A stretch of 64,000 nt of DNA from Actinomycetota bacterium (GCA_005884115.1 VAXW01000003.1:310001-374000), one strand, 5' to 3'. Positions 18,159 through 28,420 are shown, numbered from the stretch's first letter. Numbers and translations are program-made. The notes: generated from the letters alone by a model not told the origin.

Positions 18159-18727
18159 GAGTGGCCTCGTGGTTGCTTTTCTGGTTGTTGTCGGTCGTCC
18201 GGTGCGTATAGGCGGCGGCTCTGCGGGCCTCCTGCTGCGCGCGCCGGCTGTATCAGTCATCGGCCGCGCCGAGCGGTGGGTTGAGCGCCGCTTAGCTTTG
18301 TGGACGTTTCGTCCACTCGCCGCGCGCCGCGGGCCCGGCGAACCGCGGCGGGGCGTGGCGAACCGCCGCCGGGGCCGCGCGGCGCCGCTGAGCCCGCGCG
18401 CCGCTGCCGCGGGGTGGTGCAAACATTCGTGCAGGATCCTCGTCAAAGTTGGACATCCCGCCGAAAAGTGCGCTAGTCTTACGCGAACCTACTCACATGA
18501 GGCCGTACGCCTGTGGATGGAGACAAACAGGGGGGCCGCACGACTGGGCCGCGGCCTAGAGAAGGGAGCGCAAACCATGAGGAAGCCGCACGGCGGTTAA
18601 CCCATAAAGTCGTAAGCTGGGTCTGAGGGCGTCTTGCCGGAAGCGCGACGCTCTCATTCCTGTTTAAAGAAGGGCGCTGTTCGCGGGGCGTCGTCCTCGG
18701 TGAGGGCGGTGATGATCGTGCGACGCG

Positions 18728-20149
18728 TCAGTCGCGCTGCCGCAGGCGCATCGCGACGGGGCTCCGCCCGGCATCCGATTGCGGCTGTGCCATCTTCCGC
18801 ACGCGATTCTCGAACGACAGCTCGGTGCGGTAGTCCGCTTCCTGCCCGAACGTGAGGCCCTTGCGTTCGAGCAGCGCGATAAAGGTCTCCACCAGCGTGG
18901 CATCGAGCTGCGCGCCGGCGATTCTGCGCAGCTCGGCGATCGCCTCCTCCGGCGGCATCGGCGGGCCGTACGTTTCGCGCTTGGTCATCGTGTCGTAGAT
19001 GCTGCACACGGCCACGATGCGCGACGCCAGCGGGATCTCCGAGCCGATCAGGCCCGCGGGATAGCCCGTGCCGTCCATGCGCTCGTGGTGGTAGAGGATC
19101 CCGTCGGCGACGGGCCCGAAGCCGTCGAACTTGCCCACCATCATGGCGCCGTCCTGCGGATGGCGGCGGATGACCGCCCAATCGGCGTCGGTGAGCTGCT
19201 CGGGGTGCAGGATGCGGTCCGACCACGTGAACTTGCCGATGTCGTGGAGCAGCCCCGTCAGGTGAATGGCTTCCTGCTCTTCCTCGTCGCAGCCGACCTC
19301 GATCGCGAGCGCCTTTGCATAGCTCGCCACGGCGGCGCCGTGGCGCAGTGCGGTGGGATCGCGCAGGCCGAGGCCCTCCATGAACGTCGACGGAACGGCC
19401 CACTGGAACGAGGCCAGCTGGCGCGTGCGCCTGTCGAGCTGTTCGGCGCGCTGCTCGGAGCGCATGAGGGCGACCGTCAGGTGGCGGAAGATCAGCAAGA
19501 CGGGGATCGCCGCGAACAGGGCGGGCATGCCGATGGCTCTGTAGGCGATTGCGAGCACGATCGCGATGACGCCCACCGACAGCTCGCTTGGAAGCGTCGG
19601 CAGGAACAGCTCGCGGACGGCCCGCTTGGGCCGGCGGCCGTCGCGCACCAGCAGCTCGGGAACGAAGAGGACGAAGTTGACGACGAGCAGCACGAACGCG
19701 CCGGCGAGCAGGATCAGCCCGAAGACGACGCTCTCCGAGGCAGAGTGGTGGTCCATGCCCGCGACGTCGCCGGCGAGCGCACGCACGATGAGGCCGGCGA
19801 CGAAGGCGGCGACGCCGAACACCACGAAGTTGTTGAGCCACGTCGAGAGCGGGCGCCCGCGAACGGCGGAGTTGACCCCGATCGCGGTCACGCCGCAGAG
19901 CGCCGCCGGCCCTGGGCCGAGCAGCCCCATGGCGAGCGTCATGACCCCCAGCGAGGAGCTGAGGACGCCGGCGCTCGTCTCGACCGTGAACCACTCGCCG
20001 CCGGCCGCCAGCCCGATCAGCAGCGCCAGCAGGCTCATCGGGTGCCATTCGTCCGCGTGCGACAGGAGTGCCCCCAGCACCACAGTGCCGGCGAGCAGCA
20101 CGACCTCAGCGCTCCAGAAGAGGTGTTTTATGAGCTTTCGCGCAGGCAT
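18728..20149 (-). CDS. membrane HD-GYP domain protein (putative c-di-GMP phosphodiesterase)
   Basis: Multi-TM N-terminus; HLTGLLHDIGKFTWSDRIL ... HPQDGAMMV ... YHHERMDGTGYPAGL. Confidence 0.88.
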   Translation of the reverse strand: MPARKLIKHLFWSAEVVLLAGTVVLGALLSHADEWHPMSLLALLIGLAAGGEWFTVETSAGVLSSSLGVMTLAMGLLGPGPAALCGVTAIGVNSAVRGRPLSTWLNNFVVFGVAAFVAGLIVRALAGDVAGMDHHSASESVVFGLILLAGAFVLLVVNFVLFVPELLVRDGRRPKRAVRELFLPTLPSELSVGVIAIVLAIAYRAIGMPALFAAIPVLLIFRHLTVALMRSEQRAEQLDRRTRQLASFQWAVPSTFMEGLGLRDPTALRHGAAVASYAKALAIEVGCDEEEQEAIHLTGLLHDIGKFTWSDRILHPEQLTDADWAVIRRHPQDGAMMVGKFDGFGPVADGILYHHERMDGTGYPAGLIGSEIPLASRIVAVCSIYDTMTKRETYGPPMPPEEAIAELRRIAGAQLDATLVETFIALLERKGLTFGQEADYRTELSFENRVRKMAQPQSDAGRSPVAMRLRQRD

Positions 20150-20290
20150 GTGGACCTCTGTAGTCCTTAACGGCCCTCAGCGCGTCGTACTTGAGGTGCT
20201 CGACAAGTGTCGGCCGGCAGGACGCCGCATGCCCGTCGCCCGTTCCCTGCGCCGGCGCGCCAGCGACCGTCCGGCGTGCGCTGGCGCCCT

Positions 20291-21661
20291 CTACTCGGGG
20301 GCGGGATGCCCGGGCACGAGAGCCTCGGGGCGAGCGCGGCTGAGCTGCGCCTCCGGGGTCGCCGGTGCCCCCGCCGCCTGGCGCCCGAGGCCCAGCCTGG
20401 TCAGGCGCGCGAACGCGATCGTGGTCGCCAGCGTGCCCGCTCCGGCAACGGCGAAGGCGGTGCGCGTGGAGGTGATCCCGACGAGCGCTCCGCCGAGCGG
20501 CAGGCCGACGGCGAGGCACAGGGCGGCGAGGGATTCGACCGCCCCCATCAGGCGCCCGTGGAGGGGTTGCGGTGTCATCCGCTGCACGAGGCTGATGATC
20601 GACGGCCACTCCAGCCCGTTGCCGAGGCCGCCGAGGAAGGAACCGATGCACCCGAGTGCCAGCGTCGGCGCCAAAGCCATCCCCACGAATCCCGCCCCGA
20701 GCGAGAAGATGCCGAGCGTGAGCAGCACGGCGAGCGAGCGCCGCACCGAGCGAGCGAAGATGACGCTCGCGAGCACCGCGCCCGCGCCCCACGCCGTCAC
20801 GAGCAGGCCGTACCCGCGGTCGCCGGCGTGCAGCGTGTCCTTGGCGTAAGCCACCTCGATCGGCGCGGCGGCCTGGATGAACAGCAGCGCTACGAGCTCG
20901 GCGAGCAGCAAGGGGCGCAAGAGCGGCGCCTCGTTTATGTGGCTCCAGGCCGCACGCAGCCGAGCGCGCACCGAGTGCTCGCCCGCCGCCTCGACGTGCG
21001 GGTGCATGTCGATCAGCGCGGCGCCGCACAGCACGAACGTGGCGACGTCGATGTAGAGCGTCGCGGGTGCGCCCGCGGCTGCGACCACGAGCCCGCCCAG
21101 CACGGGCCCACCGACGAACGAGATCGAGAAGGCCACGTTGAGCGTCGCGTTGGCGCGGCGCTCAGCCTCGTGTGCTTCCCCCTCGACCTCCTCGGACGAT
21201 CGCGCGCCCGCGCTGCGCTCGGTGGCGTGCCGGCGGGCCGTTCGCGCCAGCTCGGCGCGCAGCAGTGAGTTCGCAGCGAGCGCCGCTGTCCCGTCGAGCA
21301 GCGCCAGCAGCAGCACGGCCGGCAGCCAGAAGCGCGACAGCAGGATCGCCAGCGCGGCGGTGACGAGCGCCTCGAAGAGGTAAAGGCGGCTGAGCTCGCT
21401 GCGGCGCGAGGAAGCCTCCACGCGCGCGACGAGCGGAGGGACCAGCAAGGCGGGCAGCGCCTGCCACGCGAGCAGCAGCGCGGCGACAGCGAGCGCGTCA
21501 TGCGTGTGGTCGAACACGGCCAGCGAGAGCGCGACCAGCCCCATCCAGCTCCCAAGGCGATTGACCGTGTAGGCGACGATGATGCGCCGCAGACGCCGGG
21601 ATCGCAGCGGCGAGTCCGCCGCGGGGGAGGATCCCGAGGGGTTGGCGGCCGCCTGAGGCAC
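20291..21661 (-). CDS. MFS transporter (MFS_3/EntS-like)
   Basis: RRIIVAYTVNRLGSWMGLVALSLAVFDHT...; repeated TM segments; LGGLGNGLEWPSIISLVQRMTP. Confidence 0.85.
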   Translation of the reverse strand: MPQAAANPSGSSPAADSPLRSRRLRRIIVAYTVNRLGSWMGLVALSLAVFDHTHDALAVAALLLAWQALPALLVPPLVARVEASSRRSELSRLYLFEALVTAALAILLSRFWLPAVLLLALLDGTAALAANSLLRAELARTARRHATERSAGARSSEEVEGEAHEAERRANATLNVAFSISFVGGPVLGGLVVAAAGAPATLYIDVATFVLCGAALIDMHPHVEAAGEHSVRARLRAAWSHINEAPLLRPLLLAELVALLFIQAAAPIEVAYAKDTLHAGDRGYGLLVTAWGAGAVLASVIFARSVRRSLAVLLTLGIFSLGAGFVGMALAPTLALGCIGSFLGGLGNGLEWPSIISLVQRMTPQPLHGRLMGAVESLAALCLAVGLPLGGALVGITSTRTAFAVAGAGTLATTIAFARLTRLGLGRQAAGAPATPEAQLSRARPEALVPGHPAPE

Positions 21662-21842
21662 GCCGCCACGCTAGCGGGTGTTCGCGGGCCGGTCGATCGG
21701 TGCACGGTCGGTGGCGCCGCGCGCGCCGCGCCCGCGCGACGACGCCCGGCGGCTAGGGGCTGTCGTCTGAAAGGTGCAGCTCCGCGTCGTCCTGCGCGGC
21801 CCTCGCGATCGGTCCAGTGCACGCGCTAGCGTGTCCTTCAGC

Positions 21843-22499
21843 ATGGACGAGCCGACCTCTGGCGTGCCGCGGCCGATCAGCGTGATCATCGCCGACGATC
21901 ACTCGGTCGTGCGGGACGGCATTCGCACCGTGCTCGAACGCGAGGACGGCGAGTTCCGCGTGGTGGCTGAAGCGGCGGACGTTCCCTCGACGATCAGCGC
22001 GGTGCGCGAGCACCGTCCCGACCTGCTGACGCTTGATCTGACGATGCCCGGAGGGTCGAGCCTCGGCGCGCTGCCCGCCTGCTTCATGGCTCACCCAGAT
22101 CTGGCCGTCGCGATCCTGACCATGCGCGAGGATCCCGAGTACGCGCGACAGGCCCTGCGCGCGGGTGCCCGCAGCTACGTGCTCAAGGAGGCCGAGCCGG
22201 CTGAGCTCTTGCAGGCGTTCCGGCTCGCGGTCGCCGGGGGCAACTACCTGCACCCGCGCCTCGGCGCGCTGCTGGCCGCCGGCGAGCAGCGCGACTCGGA
22301 TGACGTTGCGCTCTCCGATCGCGAGCGCGAGGTGGTACGGCTCATCGCCAACGGCTACACCAACCCGCAGATCGCCGAACAGCTGCACGTCGCGGAGCGC
22401 ACCGTGAAGACGTACCGTGCGCGTGCGATCGAGAAGCTCGGCTTCTCTTCGCGCGCCGAGATCACCGCCTACGTGCGCCGCGTGGGTCTAGCCGACTAG
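21843..22499 (+). CDS. NarL/LuxR-family response regulator
   Basis: ISVIIADDHSVVRDGIRTVLE, DLLTLDLTMPGGSSL, LSDREREVVRLIANGYTNPQIAEQLHVAERTVKTYRARAIEKLGF. Confidence 0.95.
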   Translation: MDEPTSGVPRPISVIIADDHSVVRDGIRTVLEREDGEFRVVAEAADVPSTISAVREHRPDLLTLDLTMPGGSSLGALPACFMAHPDLAVAILTMREDPEYARQALRAGARSYVLKEAEPAELLQAFRLAVAGGNYLHPRLGALLAAGEQRDSDDVALSDREREVVRLIANGYTNPQIAEQLHVAERTVKTYRARAIEKLGFSSRAEITAYVRRVGLAD

Positions 22500-22549
22500 C
22501 AGCTGGCGCTGCTCGACTCCGCCACTGCCAGCCCCGGCGAGCTTCCCCG

Positions 22550-23689
22550 CTAGTGCGCGGCCCGCGGCGCGGGGCGCCCCGAGAGCGGGACGGTCAGGCG
22601 CACGGTCGTGCCGCGTTCGGGCGCGGGGAGGAACTCGAGCTCGCCTCCCACGAGCTCCGCGCGCTCGCGCATGCCGCCCATCCCGAAGCCGCCCTCGAGC
22701 CCGTCGCCGCGCGGGCCGAGAGCCGAGGCATCGGGCATGCCCTTGCCGTCGTCGGTCACCGAGGCGCGGATCGTCCCGTTCTCTTCTGTCACCCTGACCA
22801 CGGCTCTGGTGGCTTCGGCGTGGCGGCTGACGTTCGTGAGCGCCTCCTGCACGATGCGGTAGACGGTGCTCTCGAGCTCGGCGTCGAGCCGCCGCTGGCC
22901 GGCGCCATCGCCGCCGCCGTCCGCCTCCTGCTCGGCGAGCTCGATCTCGGTCGTAACGTCGAGGCCCTCTATCGCCTGGGCGCGACGCGCGAGCGCCTGC
23001 AGCGCGGCTGCCAGACCGAGGTCGTCGAGCGCCGCCGGGCGAAGCTCGGTGATCAGATGGCGAAGGCCGTCGATCTCGTGCCCGAGGCCCTCGAGCGCCT
23101 CGTCGACGGCCGTTGCGAGCCTCTGGGGGTCGCCGGCGTCGCGCGCGCTGGCGAGCGCAAGCCGCAGCGCGCCGATGCCCTGGATGCTTTCGTCGTGGAT
23201 CTCGCGTGCCCAGCGCGTGCGCTCGCGCTCGCGTGCCTCCATGCCGTAGCGCAGCCGCTCGATCTCCACCGAGCGCTCCGCAACGAGCCGCTCACCGACG
23301 CTCGAGGCGAAGGCCGCCAAGCTCTCGTGGTCCTCGCGGCGGAAGCTGCCGTCGCTGCGCAGCGCGATCACGAGGCCCCCGCCGTAGCCCTCCATGCTGA
23401 GGGGCTCGACATGCGCCGAGCGGGCTTCCAGGCCGAGCTCGTACAGCCACGCCGCCTCCTCGCCGCGTGGCCGGTCGAGCGCCAGCGGGCGTCCCTCGCG
23501 ATACAGCGCTCCGAGCGCCGTCCCCTCCACGGGCGTGATGCGCAGGCGCGCGGTCGCCTCGCCGGCGGTGGCGGCCACCCGCAGCTCGTCGCGGTCCTCG
23601 ATCAGGATCAGCACGGTGTCGGCGTTGGACAGGGCGAGGCCGCGGCCTGCCATCAGCCGCAGCAGCCACAGCTCCGATCCGGAAAGCAC
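22550..23689 (-). CDS. GAF-type sensor histidine kinase (HisKA_3/HATPase)
   Basis: EREIHDESIQGIGALRLALASARD (HisKA_3), YRIVQEALTNVSRHAEAT, VTDDGKGMP, GFGMGGMRERAELVGGELEF. Confidence 0.92.
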   Translation of the reverse strand: MLSGSELWLLRLMAGRGLALSNADTVLILIEDRDELRVAATAGEATARLRITPVEGTALGALYREGRPLALDRPRGEEAAWLYELGLEARSAHVEPLSMEGYGGGLVIALRSDGSFRREDHESLAAFASSVGERLVAERSVEIERLRYGMEARERERTRWAREIHDESIQGIGALRLALASARDAGDPQRLATAVDEALEGLGHEIDGLRHLITELRPAALDDLGLAAALQALARRAQAIEGLDVTTEIELAEQEADGGGDGAGQRRLDAELESTVYRIVQEALTNVSRHAEATRAVVRVTEENGTIRASVTDDGKGMPDASALGPRGDGLEGGFGMGGMRERAELVGGELEFLPAPERGTTVRLTVPLSGRPAPRAAH

Positions 23690-23697
23690 GACCTGGA

Positions 23698-24249
23698 TTA
23701 TGAAGGCCCCGGCCGACCGAGCGCGGGGGGTGAGGCCGCGGCGAGCGAAGGCAGGGCGTTGCTGTGCGTTGGTCGCGCGGCCACGCGCGCCTGCCTCAGC
23801 AGGTCCTCGTCGCTAAGCTCGCTGCGCCAAGTGGCCAGTCCGACGGAGATCTCGAGCGGGCGGCGCTCGCCGTCGGCTTCGACCTTGATCGTGCGCAGGC
23901 GCTCGAGCGCGCGCCGCGCGACGATCTCGCCGCGCGGTCCGTCCGCGCCCGGGAGCAGGATCAAGAGCTCGCTCTCGCTCGGCCGCCCGACGCGGTCGAA
24001 GCCGCGCAGCTGGGGGCGCAGCGCGGCGCCCACGTAGGCGAGCGTCTGCTCGGAGAGCTCCTCTCCGTGGTCGCGCGCGAGGGCCTCGAGGTTGCCGACG
24101 GTCACCAGCAGGCAGCTGAGGGGCGTCCCGTGGCGGCCCGCGCGGTTGATCTCCTCCTGCAGGCGCTCCCTCAGCGCGGGGGCCGACAGCAGCGCGACCC
24201 TGCCCGCCGAAGGCGGTTCATTGTTTTGGTTTGTCTCGTTGGCAGCCAT
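23698..24249 (-). CDS. degenerate GGDEF-domain protein
   Basis: GGDEF fold pattern (LSCLLVTVGNLEALARDHGEELSEQTLAYVGAALRPQLRGFDRVGRPSESELLILLPG...ISVGLATW) with signature GGDEF replaced by SESEL. Confidence 0.65.
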   Translation of the reverse strand: MAANETNQNNEPPSAGRVALLSAPALRERLQEEINRAGRHGTPLSCLLVTVGNLEALARDHGEELSEQTLAYVGAALRPQLRGFDRVGRPSESELLILLPGADGPRGEIVARRALERLRTIKVEADGERRPLEISVGLATWRSELSDEDLLRQARVAARPTHSNALPSLAAASPPALGRPGPS

Positions 24250-24429
24250 GCCGTGGGCGGAGGTGGTCCGGGGTGGTCTCCTCTGCGGCGGTGGATCCGT
24301 CCCCGCTGGGTGGGGACAGAGTACGCCTCTTTATCGTCATCGAAGCCCGCTCGCTACAGCCCCGTCACGCGCCCTGCGCGTAGCCCGTCGGCGCGCGCTC
24401 CGTCGGGGAGCGCTGCTAGGAATCGCACG

Positions 24430-26136
24430 ATGCTGTGCGAGCTGCGCGTCGAGAACCTGCTGCTGATAGAGCAGGCCCAGCTGCGCCTGGCGCCGGGCCT
24501 GAACGTGCTCACGGGCGAGACCGGGGCCGGCAAGACGGTGCTCGCTCACGCGCTCGATCTGCTGCTGGGGGGTCGCGCGCGCACGGGCATCGTGCGGCCT
24601 GGCGCTCAGGAGGCGTACGTGGAGGGCGTCTTCGCTCTGCAGCAGGGTGAGACGCCGCTCCAGGCGAGCATCGGCGAGCGGCTCGCGCCAGGCGCCGAGG
24701 AGCTGGTGCTGGCCCGGCGGGTGGGCTCGGATGGCCGCACGCGCGCGTACCTGAACGGGCGCACGATCGCCGTGGGCGAGATGCGGGAGATCGGCGCCGC
24801 TCTCGTTTGCTTCTACGGGCAGCACGAGCATCGCAAGCTCACGATTGCCTCCTCCCAGCTCGAGCTGCTCGACAGCCTGTGCGGCCCCGAGCACGCCGCG
24901 CGCCTGCGGGCTTGCGCGGCGAGCTGCTCGCAGGTGGCGCGGCTGCGGGCGCAGCTCGCCGAGCTCGACGAGCGTGAGCGCGCGCGTGAGCGCGAGCTCG
25001 AGCTGCTCGAGCATGAGCGCTCAGAGCTCGAGGCCTCCGAGGAGGAGCTGCGCGCGTATGAGTCCTTGCTTCAGACACGCGAGCGCCTGCGCCGCGCGGG
25101 AGCCCTGCAGCAGGCAGCCGAAGCCGGCGCGCACGCCCTCTCGCCGGGCGACACCGTCGACGCTGCCGAGGCCGACGCCGGCGTGCCCGGCGCGCAACGG
25201 CTCGCGGCGGCCGTCTCGAGCCTCCAGGCGCTGGCGGGCGTGGATGAGCGCCTCGATGCCCTCAGCGAGCGCTTGAGCGAGGTGCTGATCGAGTCGCAGG
25301 ACCTGGGTTCGGAGCTGCATCGCTACGCCGAGGAGCTCGCGGGCGTCGCGCTCGACGACGGCGGAGGGCTCGATGCGCTCGAAGAGCGCCTCTTGCCGGT
25401 CGAGCGGCTACTGCGCAAGCACGGAGGGAGCGTCTCCTCGACGCTCGCGCACGCCGAGGACGCCAGCCGGCGTCTGCGCGAGCTGCGCTCAGAGCAGGCC
25501 GCCTCCTGCGAGCTCGAGGCGCACCTGGCGCAGGCGAGCGCCGAGCTCGAGGAGCACGACGCCGCGCTTCGCCGCGCTCGCGTGGCGGCCGCTCCTGGAT
25601 TCCAGAAGGCGGTGTGCGGGGAGCTGCAGGCGCTGGCGCTGGCCGGAGCGTCGTTCGAGGTGGCGCTCTGGAGGCGCGAGGTCGGGCCCAGCGGCGGCGA
25701 TGAGGTGGAGTTCGTGATCGCGCCCAACCCCGGCGTGCCTGCGGGGCCGCTGCGCGAGATCGCGTCCGGGGGAGAGCTCGCGCGTGTGATGCTCGCGATC
25801 ATGAGCGTCGCGACCTCGCCCGCGGGCGCGCCGACGCTGGTCTTCGACGAGGTCGATGCGGGCATCGGCGGCCATGCCGCCCGCGCTGTAGGGGCGCGCC
25901 TGCGCGCCCTAGCACAGCGCCGGCAGCTGCTCTGCATCACCCACCTGCCACAGATCGCGTCGCTGGGGGAGCGCCACTTTGCGATCGTCAAGGACACGCG
26001 CGCCGGGAGCACGAGCGCGACCGTCACCGAGCTCGCCGAGCAGGAGGTCGTCTCCGAGCTCGTGCGCATGCTCGGCGCTGACAGCGCTGACAGCGGTGCC
26101 CTGCGTCACGCGCGCGAGCTGCGGCGGGCGGCTTGA
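24430..26136 (+). CDS. recN: DNA repair protein RecN
   Basis: MLCELRVENLLLIEQAQLRLAPGLNVLTGETGAGKTVLAHALDLLLGGRA; EIASGGELARVMLAIMSV; LVFDEVDAGIGGHAA. Confidence 0.96.
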   Translation: MLCELRVENLLLIEQAQLRLAPGLNVLTGETGAGKTVLAHALDLLLGGRARTGIVRPGAQEAYVEGVFALQQGETPLQASIGERLAPGAEELVLARRVGSDGRTRAYLNGRTIAVGEMREIGAALVCFYGQHEHRKLTIASSQLELLDSLCGPEHAARLRACAASCSQVARLRAQLAELDERERARERELELLEHERSELEASEEELRAYESLLQTRERLRRAGALQQAAEAGAHALSPGDTVDAAEADAGVPGAQRLAAAVSSLQALAGVDERLDALSERLSEVLIESQDLGSELHRYAEELAGVALDDGGGLDALEERLLPVERLLRKHGGSVSSTLAHAEDASRRLRELRSEQAASCELEAHLAQASAELEEHDAALRRARVAAAPGFQKAVCGELQALALAGASFEVALWRREVGPSGGDEVEFVIAPNPGVPAGPLREIASGGELARVMLAIMSVATSPAGAPTLVFDEVDAGIGGHAARAVGARLRALAQRRQLLCITHLPQIASLGERHFAIVKDTRAGSTSATVTELAEQEVVSELVRMLGADSADSGALRHARELRRAA

Positions 26137-27473
26137 CGCCCGCCGGGCGCCGTCATCGGCGCGCGAGCGTTACCCTCGACGGGGTGGCGGCGACGCGACC
26201 ACGCCCGACAGAGACTCCTGAAGCGCCCGCAGGGGCCGCGGAGGTCGTGCCCCTGCGGCCGGGTGGCGATGCGCTTCTGCTCGATGAGCTCGCGCGCCCG
26301 GCGCGCGTCGTCAGCGGGGCGGTGCGGTTGGGGCGTCGCACGAAGGTGCTCGTACGGCACCTACTGCGCGGGGAGATCGCGGTCATAGATCACCGCGACA
26401 TCGACAGGGTCTCCGCGGAGGAGCTGATCGCCGCCGGCGCGGCCGCGGTGCTCAACTGCGGCCCCTCCTCCTCGGGCTCCTACCCCAATCTCGGGCCCCA
26501 GCTGCTCGTGGAAGCAGGCGTGCTGCTCGTCGACGTCCCCGGCGACGGGCTCTTCGAGGCACTGGCGGACGGCGATGAGGTGCGCATCGAGGTGCCCGCG
26601 GCGCGTGCAGAGGGCAGGATCACGGGCTCGCCAAGCGCCAGCATCCTGCGCGACGGGCGGCTGCTCGCGCGCGGCGAGGTGCTCGAGCGGGCGCGCATCC
26701 GCACCGAAACGGAGGCCCGCCGGGGCGAGGTCGGCGCGGCACTGGAGCGCTTCGCGCACAACACCATCGCGCACATGCGCGAAGAGCGCGAGCTTCTCGC
26801 GGGCAGAGTCGACATGCCGCGCTTCCGCACCGACTTCCGCGACCGCTCGACGCTGGTCGTCGTCCGCGGCGTGGGCCACCAGCGCGACCTGCGTGCGCTG
26901 CGGCCGTTCATCCGCGACGAGCGGCCGGTGATCGTGGCCGTCGACGGCGGTGCCGAGGCGCTGCTCGACGCGGGCCTCACGCCGGACATGATCGTCGGCG
27001 ACATGGACTCGGCGGGCGAGGCAGCGCTACGCTGCGGCGCGGAGCTCGTCGTGCACTGCTATCGCGACGGCCGCGCTCCCGGGCGCGAGCGCCTCGTGCG
27101 CCTGGGCGTCCCGTTCAAGCTGCTGCCCGCCCCCGGCACGAGCCAGGACGTGGCGATGCTGATCGCCGCGGAGAAGGGCGCCCGCCTTATCGTGACCGTC
27201 GGCTCGCCGTTCAACCTGGTCGAGTTCCTGGACCGCAACCGCGAAGGGATGTCCTCGACGTTTTTGACGAGGCTGCGAATCGGCGAGATCCTGGTCGACG
27301 CCAAGGGCGTGAGCAGGCTGTACCGGCCGCGGCCCAGTCTCGTACCCCTGCTCGTGGTGATCGCCGCCGGCCTGATCGCGATGGTCGCCGTCGTGTGGAT
27401 GACGCCCGCTCTGCACGACGTGGCGAACTTGCTGTGGCTGAAGCTGCAGCTGCTGCTCGGCTCGAGCGGCTAG
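26133..27473 (+). CDS. steA: SteA-like cytokinetic ring protein (thiamine pyrophosphokinase-like fold)
   Basis: Homology pattern to Rv1697/SteA family; genomic position between recN and mctB/steB; C-terminal TM. Confidence 0.8.
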   Translation: MTPAGRRHRRASVTLDGVAATRPRPTETPEAPAGAAEVVPLRPGGDALLLDELARPARVVSGAVRLGRRTKVLVRHLLRGEIAVIDHRDIDRVSAEELIAAGAAAVLNCGPSSSGSYPNLGPQLLVEAGVLLVDVPGDGLFEALADGDEVRIEVPAARAEGRITGSPSASILRDGRLLARGEVLERARIRTETEARRGEVGAALERFAHNTIAHMREERELLAGRVDMPRFRTDFRDRSTLVVVRGVGHQRDLRALRPFIRDERPVIVAVDGGAEALLDAGLTPDMIVGDMDSAGEAALRCGAELVVHCYRDGRAPGRERLVRLGVPFKLLPAPGTSQDVAMLIAAEKGARLIVTVGSPFNLVEFLDRNREGMSSTFLTRLRIGEILVDAKGVSRLYRPRPSLVPLLVVIAAGLIAMVAVVWMTPALHDVANLLWLKLQLLLGSSG

Positions 27474-27496
27474 ATGTTCTAGCGACGCGGCGAGCG

Positions 27497-28420
27497 ATGT
27501 TCGACTACCGCTACCACGCGCTCTCGCTCGCCGCGGTGCTGCTGGCACTGGCCGTTGGGGTAGTCATCGGGGTGGCGATCGGCGACTCGAACCTCGTCTC
27601 GTCGGCCAAGAGCGGCATCGTGCACGACCTCTCGGCCGAAGTCAGCGACGCCCAGCGGCGCGCGGGCCGGCTTCAGGCGCAGCTCAGCACGCAGGAAGCG
27701 TTCTCAAACGACCTGTATCCGATCGCCACGCACGGCCTGCTCACTGGGCGCAGCGTCGGCCTCGTCTTCTTGGGGGGCTCGTCGAACCGCGTCAATGACC
27801 TCGTGCGCAGCGCGGTCACGCAGGCGGGCGGCGATCTGACAACCGTCGTGGCGGTGCGCGAGCCGCTCGATCTCGCCGGCCTTGCGCACAGCGCCACCGC
27901 GACGCGCTACGAAGCGCTGGGCGAAGTCCTGAACAGCGCGCACAGCCTGACGAGCAAGGGCAAGGAACTGCTCACGCAGTTCGGCGCCCTCGTGGGCCGC
28001 CAGCTCGTCGCCGGCGGGGCGCTAGTCACCCAGGAGCTCCTCAGCCGCGTGCGAGGGCACCTGCTGAGCGCCTTCGACGGCCAGCTCGGCGCCCTACAGG
28101 GGCTGGTGGTGATGCGCGCCGACCCCGCCGGCATGCCCGCCGAACAGTCGCAGGTCTCCGAAGCCTTCGAGTCGGGCATGATCGACGGCGTCGCGGCGGC
28201 CGGCGCGGCGGCGGTGGGCGTCGAGCTGACGAGCACGCAGCCCTCGCAGGTCCCCTGGTACCAGGGCCACGACATGCCCAGCGTGGACGATCTCGACGCG
28301 ATCGCCGGGCAGGCCGCTCTGATCTACGCGCTCAACGGCTCACACGGCGCGTTCGGCACCAAGCCGACGGCCGATTCGCTCCTGCCCAAGGTCGTCAGCG
28401 ACATCCGCGTTGGCCGCTAG
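27497..28420 (+). CDS. steB: DUF3186/MctB family envelope protein (SteB-like)
   Basis: MFDYRYHALSLAAVLLALAVGVVIGVAIGDSNLV N-terminal signature and position after steA. Confidence 0.8.
   Translation: MFDYRYHALSLAAVLLALAVGVVIGVAIGDSNLVSSAKSGIVHDLSAEVSDAQRRAGRLQAQLSTQEAFSNDLYPIATHGLLTGRSVGLVFLGGSSNRVNDLVRSAVTQAGGDLTTVVAVREPLDLAGLAHSATATRYEALGEVLNSAHSLTSKGKELLTQFGALVGRQLVAGGALVTQELLSRVRGHLLSAFDGQLGALQGLVVMRADPAGMPAEQSQVSEAFESGMIDGVAAAGAAAVGVELTSTQPSQVPWYQGHDMPSVDDLDAIAGQAALIYALNGSHGAFGTKPTADSLLPKVVSDIRVGR

Noticed and set aside
18520-18620. Possible c-di-GMP-I (GEMM) riboswitch because of GCGCAAACC and neighbouring HD-GYP
   Set aside because: The conserved order ACGCACAGGGCAAACC...GGGACGCAAAGCC is not present, and the strand does not lead into the HD-GYP gene.
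18779-20170. + strand ORF of 463 aa opposite the HD-GYP gene
   Set aside because: Composition is low-complexity R/D/H/E/A; the minus strand encodes intact HD-GYP motifs.
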